A stretch of 64,000 nucleotides of DNA from Macrostomum hystrix (lineage: Eukaryota > Platyhelminthes > Macrostomidae), in contig CATNEN010000003.1 in NCBI GenBank assembly GCA_950097015.1, forward strand, positions 4,573,501 to 4,637,500, written 5' to 3'. The stretch's first letter is position 1, and each line of letters begins with the position of its first letter. The position numbers and the translations under genes were made by a program. Shown piece by piece: positions 11,491-21,218 of the stretch. A model generated the notes under the pieces. The model was not told the origin of the DNA. It made no database searches and was given only the letters and a program-made list of their open reading frames with translations.

Positions 11491-12117
11491 CTGATGCAAC
11501 TGACAGTCTGTTATGACAGCTTTGCAAGTGTTTGAAGCCAGAAAGCAATGCCTGTCGTAAACTGTGCAACGGGCTTTCTGAGAGCAGATTATAAAATAAA
11601 TCATAACTGACAGTGACAATCACAGTCCCTGAAAAGTATCATTTTTTATCAGCGCGCCTAAAACATGAAGAATCTAGATGGATAGATGGATAGCTAGAGA
11701 CTCACCAGTAACTAGCTGCATGTCTAATGCAAGCACATCTAGCTCCATTATGTCAATTTACACCTGCCACAAAACTGATAAGCAAGCAAGGATCAGAAAA
11801 AAATGACAGGAAAGCTTTCTATTTTGCATTTACGCACGCATTAGATTCTATGCAGTAGAGCTGTTGAAATTCACAAACACGTCAATCAGAAATGTTATTC
11901 TTTCATATTTTTGCGAGTATACCAGCTTAACTAAACATCATTTTATCTGTTAGATTGATAGAATGTAGAATTTGCAAAGCCCAGTTGGGCATGTCATACC
12001 GTCAGTGGTGCAGCCGCAGTCATTGCTCGGCGATTACGAAGGCTGTGTACAGCAGGTTCAGTCCATGGACTGGACCATTAAAATGTCTATTTTACAGCGC
12101 TGAGAAATCTCTTTCTA
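11491..12117. other. No feature recognised
   Basis: AT-rich sequence between the minisatellite and a SINE. I see no coding exon or repeat I can name. Confidence 0.4.
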
Positions 12118-12417
12118 ATAAAAAGAATTGCAGGAGGTGACACTAGACCCGCAGCCAGCGAGGAGACAATTCTGCCTAATTACTCCGAGCACGCACGCAG
12201 ATACTGTACGCAGGCACACGCTCACACAGGTGTGTACATCTGCCCTGACTTTCTCATCGTCAGGCAGTGTACACTCTCACTGTGCCTTGGAGGTTGGCCC
12301 TCAAGGGCGTAAATTGCACGACAAGCCCCCAAATAAATGTGGCCTCGCTGCGGAATCGAACTTAGGGACCGTGGTGCGAGAGGCAAACGCGTTAACCTCT
12401 CTGCCACCGACCCCCCT
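12118..12417 (-). mobile_element. SINE family S1, copy C
   Basis: Read on the minus strand, it starts AGGGGGGTCGGTGGCAGAG, has the B-box-like TTCGATTCC, and runs to the shared GACACTAG... end near 12140. Its simple-repeat tail has degraded to AATTCTTTTTATTAG. It lacks part of the middle seen in copy A. Confidence 0.75.
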
Positions 12418-12503
12418 GGGAAATATCTTGCTCAAGGACACAAATAGACTCTCTGGTTTTGATTCGAACCCATGACCTCGCATCAGATCCGAACATAGAA
12501 GTC

Positions 12504-15500
12504 TCAAATGATTTTGCTCAATTGAGTTGGGATTAGGGCGAATCTCAGCAGCAGACACTGGCCTCCAGGACGAGCTGAAGAAGAAGACTGCCCAGGTGAG
12601 AACAGCACGGCCTGGCAGTTGCTGATGTGACACCTGACTGCGCAGTCCAGGGAGCTGAAAATTCCTGTTGAGGAATTACGGTACGTCGAGGCGCTGTAGC
12701 TACTGCGAACAGTCAGCTGGGGCCGGCTTTGCTCGAGGCGAAGAGAGGAGCACGGACCTGCGGCGGTTTGGGCCATAGACTAAACTAGAATTATACTTAA
12801 CATTCAATTGAGAGGCCGCATTATGAAATTATAATTTTTAAATCGACAATCAATCATCACACCTACCCAAATTATGCACTTGTTAAACTTGTCAAAGTAA
12901 TGATCTAACTTACAAATTATCGATTAGCCTATTAAGTTATAAATCAAGCAATAAATTAACTAATAAAACCATCAATTAGCTCCATGAAACTATCAATCAA
13001 AATACCAAATTTTAATCCTACGAATCGAAATTATCGATCAACGTATCCAACATCTGATCAACCTATCCAACATCTGATCAACCTATCCAACATCTGATCA
13101 ACCTATTCAACATCTGATCGGTGGCAGAGCGGTTAACGCGTTTGCCTCTCGCACCAAGGTCCCTGAGTTCGATTCCGCGGCGAGGCCGCATTCATTTGGG
13201 ACCAACCTCGCAAGGCACAGTGAGAGTGTACACTGCCTGACGATGAGAAAGTCAGGGCAGATGTACACACCTGTGTGAGCGTGTGCCTGCGTACAGTATC
13301 TGTGTGCGTGTGTGCTCAGGAGTCAGCGAAATGGGCAGAATTGCCTCCTCGCTGTCTGCGGGTCTAGTGTCACCAAATGTCGGATTATAATCCTCCAATT
13401 CTTCGCCTCTTTTGGGCCTTCGTCTTCGTCTTACGTTTTCATGTACTTTTAGTCCCCTTAACACATTAGTTGCAGCTAACCTTATTTATTGTCTGTGACC
13501 TCATCCATTTGCGTTTACCACTTTTATATCTATGTACAAGACCACCTCTCCGTTACAGGTTCTCTTAGCGTGTAAGCGTGCCCTCAAGCGTGTCCATGTT
13601 CCTTTCTATCTGCCTCACCTTTTGCTTCCACTGCCACTAAATAAACTCCATCCAAACTGCTAATTAGTTTGTTGTCCAAGCGACAAATTTGGTAGCAGAG
13701 CGTTCACAACTCTTCAAATAATTCATGGTTATCACGCGCTCGATGGATGCCGGCGACACCACCTCCACTTCTGCAACCGCTACTGCTCTGGCGCATACCA
13801 TGCCGCCCACTCCGACCGCTGTTGCTGCCACCGCTGGCACTAGTTCTGGAGCCCCCACTGGTCCAGTTGCTTCTTTAACGCCAACTTTAACGACCGCTAC
13901 GACCTCGCCGGGACCGACTGGGTACCCACAACAACTGTCTGCTACTCCTACTGCGCCGGTCACTGCTGCCACTCTCACCCCGACAACTCCTGGCATCGAT
14001 GTCAATGCATTGATCGCCTCTATGACCGCGATGATGCAGCAGAACCAACAGCTAATACAACAGCTCGCTGCCGCAGTCCATCCTACCGCAACAGCGGAGC
14101 CTGCTGCACCGCCCACCTCACAAGCTGGAGATCCAGCTGGGCTCATCCGCTCTACGATCCTCAAGAGCGTCCAACTCCCAACCTTTGACGGTGCGGATCC
14201 AGCTGCATTTCCGAGCTTCTGGGACACCTTCCGCTACCGCGTCGACCGCTCCAGCCTTAACGACGTTGACAAGTTCGAGGCACTCCGAGGTCTCCTCTCC
14301 GGCTCCGCCTTAAGGAAACTGGGCGCCCTCGATGCCTGCCAACCGAACGCCTACGCCGAGGCATGTCGCGTGCTCAAAGCCAACTACGCCGACACGCAAG
14401 AACAAAAGAACGCCGCATTCCAGCGCCTTCTCGCCCTTCACTGCAGCTCCGCTTCCGACCTTGAGGAGCTCGAGGAGTTTGCAGATGCCCTTCGCCTGGC
14501 CACCGGCCAACTTCTCCGCCTTGGAGAGCTTGATTGCACACTCAACGGGTACGTCTATGCCCTCTGGAGCCGACTTCCGCCTGACTTTCAGAGCGAGATC
14601 CGCAATGTTCGCGCTTCCAACGGACAGCCTCTCATACCCACCATGGCCGAGCTCCAGGATCATCTGGACCGCAAGCGCAAGACCCTCCGGGCTGCGTCCG
14701 CCACCGTGCCGGCTGTGCCGTACGCATCCGCAGCTCTTTTAGGCGACACTGCTTGCAGACCGACACCTGCTCGCAGCGAACGACGGCCGACAACAGTTCC
14801 ACGTGCTGAACCTGCTCATCGCACTACTACTACACCACGGCCTACCGCAGTTTCCACTCCTATTGCCGGTCCACAACACTGGAGGTCAAGCAAGAACTGT
14901 CTCTACTGCGACGGCTCCGACCACGTTGCCATGTCCTGCAACAAGGTTCGCAAGCCCGACGACCGCCTTAAGATCGTCAGGCAGAAGAACCTCTGCCGTA
15001 ACTGCCTCCGCCGTCACCACACCAAAGACTGCCGTGACAACCGACGCTGCCGCGAGTGCGAAGCCCCGCACCACACCACGCTCCACGGGGCCACATTCGA
15101 GAGTACCATCACCGAAAATCGCTCACCGAATCCTCGTAACAACGCCCACCTCAACGCCGCTAGAGATGCCGACTCCAAGGAGGCCAACTCCCTTGTCTCT
15201 GCCGCAGCCGATGGAGGCCTCGTTCCCACCATCATGGCCACTCTCCGCGCGAAGGCCGTCAACCCTAAAGATGGCCGCGCCATCGACTGCAACATCCTCA
15301 TCGACACTGGCTGCTCCTATTCTCACCTCGACGGCGCCGTCGCCCGCAAGCTTGGCCTCAAGGCTGCCAGGAAACTCACGATCGCCACCTCCACCTTCCA
15401 CACCGAATCCAGGCGCCATGTCACCGCGGATCTCGTGAATTTTGACCTCCAGGCTCCAGACGGCCGCCGCTGGCCAATCACCGCCCTCGCCTCCGAACAG

Positions 15501-18500
15501 CTGGCAGCTCCAATCTACATGCCTGCTGTCAACCTCCCAAAGGATGTCATTAACACCCTCAAGAGCGTACCCAACGGCGTCTGCAACCTACCGCCCGCTC
15601 ACGACAGGGACGTTTCTCTTGATCTCATCCTCGGCGGCGACGTCAACCAACTACTCATCGGCCCCGCGGTTCCTGCTCTGGCGCTGCGCCCAACGCTCAC
15701 GGCCTACCTGACACCATTCGGTGCCATCCTCAACGGCTCCCTAGGCACAACGAACAGCCGCGTCAACGGCCTCCTAGGCTCGTCTCAGGCACTAGTCGCT
15801 AACACCTATCTCAACGACAACGGACTCCGTCTCGAACAGCTACTCGACAGCATGTCGAATCTCGAAGCTCTGGGCATCGACAAAGACGCCGGAAAGCCCT
15901 GCATGCAAGACGACGCCTCCCGACGCCTCCTCGCCACCGCCAGCCGCGACCCGGAGGGTCGCATCTTCGTCGACCTGCCGTTCAAGCCTGGTGCAGAGCT
16001 TCTGCCTTCCAATTTTGGCCAAGCCTTCGGTCGCGCTCAAGCCACTCACCGCCGTCTCAGTCTTCCCGAACGCGAGGCCTATTACGCAGAATTTGAGAAA
16101 CGCAAAGAAGAAGGAGTCCTAGAACTCGTTACCACCGACCAGCCAGCCGGCCCAGTCGTCCATGTCCTGCCACATTTCCCGGTCTTTAAGGAGAGCTCAA
16201 GCACAACCAAGATCCGCCCCGTCGTCGACGCCTCCGCCAAGACTTCTCTGGCTGGGACTGCGCTTAATGACCTCCTGGACACCGGACCCAACATTCTGAC
16301 CTCCATGCTCCAGGTCCTTCTAGTGCACCGTTCCCACCGTTTTGCCATTTCATCTGATCTAAAGGCTGCCTTTTATCAGATCGGCGTCCACAAGCCACAA
16401 CGCGACGCCCTCCGCATCATCCTCCCAAAGGACATCACCAAACCGCTCCTTCAGGGCAATTACGAGGTCTGGCGCTTTACTCGAATTGTCATGGGGGCAT
16501 CTCCCAGCCCCTGGATACTTTTAGCAGTCCTCCACAAGATCTGCCACGATGCTCTAAGCTCCAGAGACTCCGGCCTTTACCGCACTGAGCTCGAGCGCGT
16601 CATAGGCGGTCTCTACGTCGACAATCTCGTTGTTGGCACCGACACCGAACACGATGCGACTCGCCTCGTCCATCGCCTTCGTGGGCTCTTCCATCGCGCT
16701 TGCTTCCACCTCCGCGAGTTCGCCACCAACATCCCCGGCTGTCTCGTTGACCTCCCCGATGAGGACCGCCTCGCCGACAACCCGGTTGGCCTCCTAGGAC
16801 TCAGATGGGACACAGTTCGCGACGCCGTCTCCCTCAAGAAGCCTAACCTACCGAGCCCCGAGGAGCTGACCCGCCGTACTCTTTGCAGAGGTGTCTACAC
16901 CCCTTTCGACCCGGTTGGCTACGCCACGCCGCTCATCCTCGGCGCCCGCCTCCTCTATCGCCAGAGCTTCCAAGCCTCAGACTCCTGGGATGAAGCCGTC
17001 CGTCCCGAGGTCCGTGCGGCATGGGCCAAACTTTTGCCCGACCTCCTCCGCCTCGACGAGATCACTGTCCCACGCTTCGCTCTCCAGGATGCTGACCAAC
17101 CGGTCCGCCTCGTTGTCTTCTCTGACGGTGCCCCAGGCGCCTACGGGTTCACCATCTATATCTGGCAGTGCCTCGGCTCTAACATCACCTGCCGCCTCGT
17201 CTTTGCCAAGACCCGCCTTGCCCCTACAGCTAGGAAAGGCCTGCTCGTCACCGTCCCACGCCTCGAGCTCTGGTCCGCCCTCATCGCCACCCGCGCCGCA
17301 TCTTTCATTCTCGATGCTCTGCGAAACCACCTTAAGTTCGAAGGGGTCACTCATTTTATCGACAGCCAGATCGTGCTCTACTGGCTTGCCAACGGGAAAA
17401 AGCTCCGTGCCTACGAGTCGCGTCGCGTTCAGCAGATCCTCGACTCCGACGTGACCCGTGACTACCGCTACGTGCCCACGGCCGCGAACCCTGCCGACCA
17501 CTGCACAAAGCCGCTCAGCTTTGCTCAACTGCAACAGTCCAACTACTACGAGGGACCTGCCTTCCTCAAGGAGCCATTCACCGAGTGGCCTTCCTGGACC
17601 GCTGCAATGCCTGATCCTCGTCTTCTGGACGGCGTTCCGACCAGTAAGACGGCTACAGCATCCGTCGCCACTCTACTCGCTGCGGGATCCACCACCCACA
17701 CGACGCCTGGCCACCTGAGCCTCAGACGCTCCGACCGGCTAGAACGCATTCTAGGTGTCACCTGCTACTTCCTCCGTCTGAAGGCCTTCATGCTGCGCCG
17801 GCCATTCTCGAAGGACTTCCCGCCTTCCCATGCTGAGCGTCAGGCGGCCTTGCTTCTTTGGATTCGATCAGCCCAGACTGAGTGCTACGGTGCTGTCATC
17901 CGAGCCCTCGAGTCCGGCCGACCTAAATCCGAGAAGATCATTGCCCAGCTGGACCTTCATCTCTGTGACGGCCTCATCCGCTTGGGTAGTCGCTTTGCCA
18001 ACGCTTCCATGGACGAAGACTCCAAGTACCCGCTCCTGCTGCCACCTGGCCACTGCCTGACCCGGCTGCTTGCCCTGCTCCTCCACCGTCAAAGCAGCCA
18101 CGCTGGTGCCTCAACCGTCCTCGCAATGCTTCGCGACAAATACTGGGTGCCGAAAGGCCTACTGACAGTCCGTGAAGCACTCTCAAGCTGCATCCAGTGC
18201 CGCCTCGCCAAAGGCTCAACCCGAGCACCACCAGGACATGGCCAGCTACCCAAGGAGCGACTCGATGCTGAAGCTGGTCCCTTCGCCTCCGTGCTCGTCG
18301 ACCAGCTCGGGCCCGTCTTCACCTACGACCGCAAGCTTCGACTCTCCACCAAGCGCTGGGCCCTGCTCGTCACCTGCTGCACGACAAGAGCTCTTCACAT
18401 CGAGACCCTCTACGACTACTCCGCCGATGCTGTACTCCATGCCTTCGAGCGCTTCTGGTGCCGCCGCGGTCTCACCAAATGTGCTATCTACCTCGACCAG

Positions 18501-20484
18501 GCCACCGCCTTCCAAGCCGCCGGCAAGTACGTGGAGAGCCACATCGCCACCGCCTTCCAGAAAAAGCTTCATGCCGACCTTCAGCCGCTGGCTGCAGCGC
18601 GACCCCTCGTGTTTAAGTTCGCGCCAGTCCGAGCTCCCTGGCACCAAGGGGCAGTCGAGCGGCTCGTCGCCCTCACCAAGTCCAGCCTTCGTCCTGCCCT
18701 CTGGCGCAAGCGTATATCCGATGAAGAGCTGCACACTCTCCTCGTCAAGATCGAGGCCATACTAAACTGCCGGCCACTGACAACCGTCTCCAACGACCCG
18801 GCAGATCCATCACCGCTGACTCCGGCTCATCTCCTCGGGGTTGGCCCTCACCTGCTCCTTCCAGTCAACGACGACACCTTTCTACCAGCCGGCACCTCCG
18901 CGGCGGACCATCTTCGAGCTCTTCATCGCCGCCGCGACGCCATCCTCAACGCGTTCTGGGACCGGTGGAACCGAGAGTACCTCAATCACCTCCGTTCTGT
19001 CCATCTTCAAGAGCGGCGCCGCCACCGCCAGAACGCCAGTGAGTTCCACCTCGACCAGGTCTGCCTCCTTGCCGAACCGACGCCCAGAGCGACATGGAAG
19101 CTGTGCCGCATCCTCCAACTGCACCCGGATCCCGCTGGCATCATCCGGTACGTCACCATCCGCACAACTTCTGGCCACGAGGTCTGCCGATCCGTTGCCC
19201 ACCTCGTCCCGCTCGAGTGCGACACCGGCGCTTCACAGCCCATCGTTCTGGCGGCGGGTCTACCCGGCTCGTCCACAGGCTCGTCCACCAGCTCATCCGC
19301 CGGCTTATCAGCCGGTTCGTCCGCCGGCTCGTCGGCTAGCACCACCGAAGCGGCCGGCACCGCCGACGGCCTCTCTGCCAGAGATCTTCGCGCCTTTCGC
19401 CGCCAGGCGATTCGCGATGGCATCTGTGACATGTGACTAATGCTTATCAATTTTACTACTGTGACGAATAAATTGACCAATTGACTATGTTTAAAGCTTT
19501 AACCGCTCCCGAAGTTCATCCGACCACCCGTGCTAGCCAACTACTTTTCGTCGTGAACTCAGTTTTGCCTGTTGTCCTCCGCCCTCCCCGGAAAAAATGT
19601 CAGAATTCATCTTCCAATGTTTTGTGTTATTCGTGCCCCCCCCCCGAACCTGTCGGATTATAATCCTCCAATTCTTCGCCTCTTTTGGGCCTTCGTCTTC
19701 GTCTTACGTTTTCATGTACTTTTAGTCCCCTTAACACATTAGTTGCAGCTAACCTTATTTATTGTCTGTGACCTCATCCATTTGCGTTTACCACTTTTAT
19801 ATCTATGTACAAGACCACCTCTCCGTTACAGGTTCTCTTAGCGTGTAAGCGTGCCCTCAAGCGTGTCCATGTTCCTTTCTATCTGCCTCACCTTTTGCTT
19901 CCACTGCCACTAAATAAACTCCATCCAAACTGCTAATTAGTTTGTTGTCCAAGCGACACCAAATGATGTGCCATTGCCCGCAGCCCTCCTGCAATTATTA
20001 TTATTATTATTATCGATCAAGCTATCAACCCATCAATCAATCAATCAGGCTATCAATCCATCAAGTCAGCAGGCCTCTCACCTTGATGTCTGTAGGCGTA
20101 GACGGAGTTTCGCCAAGGAGCGCCGCAGATTTGGCTGGAGTCGCCGCTGCAGGCGGTGTTGCACTGAGCCTCACTAACCTGACCAATCCTGCCATAGGTG
20201 GAGCCGCAGAAGCATTCAGCAACTGACTGCACAGCGAAGTAGTGGAATCCAGATCCCACTGAGCAGATGCGGCTGCACAGCTGCACAGTCATGCCGGAGC
20301 TGTCCCGCACTGCTCCGTAGTACTGAACGCTGAATGAGCCCAGCTGTTGAATGCCTACAAGACCGTCTAGATCTCTGCTGTTTGAGTCTGAGAAGCAGCC
20401 AATGTAGGTGTACTGTCTATTGGCAGCTGCTGACAGAGAAAAGGCAGCTGTCAATAAGATTGATTGCAGAGCAAGCATGTCCAA
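12504..20484 (-). CDS. Secreted WSC/PAN-domain protein, copy 2 (BEL/Pao in intron)
   Basis: Exon 1 (20484-20082) encodes the same signal peptide and WSC domain as copy 1, with two amino-acid changes in the open frame that I can count and the same phase-1 donor. The PAN-like exon lies at 12779-12504 after a TTTAG acceptor. It keeps CAVRCHISNC but differs from copy 1 at about eight of 90 residues, and it stops five residues earlier at a TGA. The 7.3-kb interval holds a SINE into which a 6.58-kb BEL/Pao element has inserted. The locus is a duplicate of 2913-4739 and may still be spliced. As in copy 1, the exon phases do not agree directly, so joining is inferred. Confidence 0.5.
13378..13685 (+). 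repeat. 5' LTR
   Basis: 308 bp, TG...CA ends, with an AATAAA polyadenylation word near 13640. Appears identical to the 3' LTR. Confidence 0.95.
13690..13702 (+). promoter_or_regulatory. Putative primer binding site
   Basis: TGGTAGCAGAGCG lies four bases after the 5' LTR. The leading TGG matches the CCA end of a tRNA, as expected for a minus-strand primer site. I cannot name the tRNA. Confidence 0.6.
13725..19436 (+). CDS. BEL/Pao gag-pol polyprotein
   Basis: 1903 residues in one frame. Order: a Thr/Ala/Pro-rich N-terminus (1-135); a Gag region like DUF1759 (LPTFDGADPAAFPSFWD, about 145-310); a CCHC knuckle at C392-C405 and a further Cys/His cluster at about 424-458; a retropepsin-like protease with D527-TG (LIDTGCSYSHL); reverse transcriptase with D878 (SDLKAAFYQ) and the active site YVDN at 964-967; an RNase H-like stretch (VVFSDGAPGAYGF, later DSQIVLYWLANG); an HHCC integrase finger (H1454, H1459, C1489, C1492); the integrase core D1526, D1591, E1645; and a C-terminal DUF5641-like domain. 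It ends in a Ser/Gly/Ala-rich tail. There is no envelope gene. The polyprotein would be cut by its own protease and drive reverse transcription and integration. The fourth YVDD position is Asn rather than Asp, which is worth checking. Confidence 0.95.
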   Translation: MVITRSMDAGDTTSTSATATALAHTMPPTPTAVAATAGTSSGAPTGPVASLTPTLTTATTSPGPTGYPQQLSATPTAPVTAATLTPTTPGIDVNALIASMTAMMQQNQQLIQQLAAAVHPTATAEPAAPPTSQAGDPAGLIRSTILKSVQLPTFDGADPAAFPSFWDTFRYRVDRSSLNDVDKFEALRGLLSGSALRKLGALDACQPNAYAEACRVLKANYADTQEQKNAAFQRLLALHCSSASDLEELEEFADALRLATGQLLRLGELDCTLNGYVYALWSRLPPDFQSEIRNVRASNGQPLIPTMAELQDHLDRKRKTLRAASATVPAVPYASAALLGDTACRPTPARSERRPTTVPRAEPAHRTTTTPRPTAVSTPIAGPQHWRSSKNCLYCDGSDHVAMSCNKVRKPDDRLKIVRQKNLCRNCLRRHHTKDCRDNRRCRECEAPHHTTLHGATFESTITENRSPNPRNNAHLNAARDADSKEANSLVSAAADGGLVPTIMATLRAKAVNPKDGRAIDCNILIDTGCSYSHLDGAVARKLGLKAARKLTIATSTFHTESRRHVTADLVNFDLQAPDGRRWPITALASEQLAAPIYMPAVNLPKDVINTLKSVPNGVCNLPPAHDRDVSLDLILGGDVNQLLIGPAVPALALRPTLTAYLTPFGAILNGSLGTTNSRVNGLLGSSQALVANTYLNDNGLRLEQLLDSMSNLEALGIDKDAGKPCMQDDASRRLLATASRDPEGRIFVDLPFKPGAELLPSNFGQAFGRAQATHRRLSLPEREAYYAEFEKRKEEGVLELVTTDQPAGPVVHVLPHFPVFKESSSTTKIRPVVDASAKTSLAGTALNDLLDTGPNILTSMLQVLLVHRSHRFAISSDLKAAFYQIGVHKPQRDALRIILPKDITKPLLQGNYEVWRFTRIVMGASPSPWILLAVLHKICHDALSSRDSGLYRTELERVIGGLYVDNLVVGTDTEHDATRLVHRLRGLFHRACFHLREFATNIPGCLVDLPDEDRLADNPVGLLGLRWDTVRDAVSLKKPNLPSPEELTRRTLCRGVYTPFDPVGYATPLILGARLLYRQSFQASDSWDEAVRPEVRAAWAKLLPDLLRLDEITVPRFALQDADQPVRLVVFSDGAPGAYGFTIYIWQCLGSNITCRLVFAKTRLAPTARKGLLVTVPRLELWSALIATRAASFILDALRNHLKFEGVTHFIDSQIVLYWLANGKKLRAYESRRVQQILDSDVTRDYRYVPTAANPADHCTKPLSFAQLQQSNYYEGPAFLKEPFTEWPSWTAAMPDPRLLDGVPTSKTATASVATLLAAGSTTHTTPGHLSLRRSDRLERILGVTCYFLRLKAFMLRRPFSKDFPPSHAERQAALLLWIRSAQTECYGAVIRALESGRPKSEKIIAQLDLHLCDGLIRLGSRFANASMDEDSKYPLLLPPGHCLTRLLALLLHRQSSHAGASTVLAMLRDKYWVPKGLLTVREALSSCIQCRLAKGSTRAPPGHGQLPKERLDAEAGPFASVLVDQLGPVFTYDRKLRLSTKRWALLVTCCTTRALHIETLYDYSADAVLHAFERFWCRRGLTKCAIYLDQATAFQAAGKYVESHIATAFQKKLHADLQPLAAARPLVFKFAPVRAPWHQGAVERLVALTKSSLRPALWRKRISDEELHTLLVKIEAILNCRPLTTVSNDPADPSPLTPAHLLGVGPHLLLPVNDDTFLPAGTSAADHLRALHRRRDAILNAFWDRWNREYLNHLRSVHLQERRRHRQNASEFHLDQVCLLAEPTPRATWKLCRILQLHPDPAGIIRYVTIRTTSGHEVCRSVAHLVPLECDTGASQPIVLAAGLPGSSTGSSTSSSAGLSAGSSAGSSASTTEAAGTADGLSARDLRAFRRQAIRDGICDM
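19651..19958 (+). repeat. 3' LTR
   Basis: 308 bp, matching the 5' LTR. It is preceded by a run of ten C (about 19636-19645) and GAACC instead of an obvious purine tract. Confidence 0.95.
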
Positions 20485-20529
20485 ATGTTTTCAATGAATT
20501 TTCCAGTGGCTTCAGACTGCACGGATCTC

Positions 20530-21218
20530 TGCGTGGGAAAACTAAAATGTGGCAAAGGGGTGGTATCTAAGCGCCATGATAAATTATACTAACTGTTGGG
20601 TTTTTTGGTTTAAAATCTTCCTGTTTCTTCCCGCGATAAAACTGTCTCACCCGCTCACCCCATGGCGATCAATAGTGAGGGACCTATGAGCATTGAGTTG
20701 TGAGTACGGTGTCTTACAGATAAACTGCACGGCCAAATTGACATTTGAGCAGTACCTAGGTAGAACTGATCATTTCCGTATGGGTAAACAAGATTTGAAT
20801 TCATTTTACTAGTCAAATTTGAACAATTTATTGTAAACTATATTTACTACTTAAAGTAGAGATCAACGACCTGGAAGGCATTTATTGAATTAAACTGTAA
20901 AAAATGTCGAAATGTGTTGTCATATCTAGCATATTAGCACACAAATTTAGTTCCATATTGCTTTGTTCAAATCAAGGTCAAACATCAAAGTGTCTAGATA
21001 GAAACAAATGAAAGATTGTAGAGAACAACAATGCATGCGTAGCGATATTTTTAACTCTACGCAATGATATATTTGGATGAAAAAGAAAGATGCTTCAAGC
21101 ATAAAAAAGGCAGAGTGGTTTAAATTTTTACTGAAAATAAATGTTTTTAAAACAAAGCTGGTTTTGATTTTGTAGGCTAAAAAGATGCACTTTAATGAAA
21201 AAGTCCTTTCTGAGCAGA
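20530..21218. other. No gene recognised
   Basis: AT-rich spacer between the WSC start and the 3' end of the next minus-strand gene. It would hold the promoter of WSC/PAN copy 2. No specific element was identified. Confidence 0.4.

Larger units (their letters stand above)
13378..19958 (+). mobile_element. Complete BEL/Pao LTR retrotransposon
   Basis: The two 308-bp LTRs (13378-13685 and 19651-19958) appear identical when read through. Both start TGTCGG and end GCGACA. They are flanked by the 5-bp duplication CCAAA (13373-13377 and 19959-19963). A single gag-pol frame of 1903 codons lies between. The element sits in a SINE, whose empty site is preserved in the other copy of the locus. Identical LTRs and an unbroken frame mean a recent insertion. 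Its coding region is C-rich at third positions, unlike the AT-rich surroundings. Confidence 0.95.
13119..20012 (+). mobile_element. SINE family S1, copy B, split by the BEL/Pao element
   Basis: The head lies at 13119-13377 and the tail at 19959-20012, ending in (ATT)n. The A- and B-box words match copy A. The central GGGGCGCAGCCG segment is deleted. Removing the retrotransposon and one CCAAA restores the order seen in copy A at about 4190. Confidence 0.85.
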
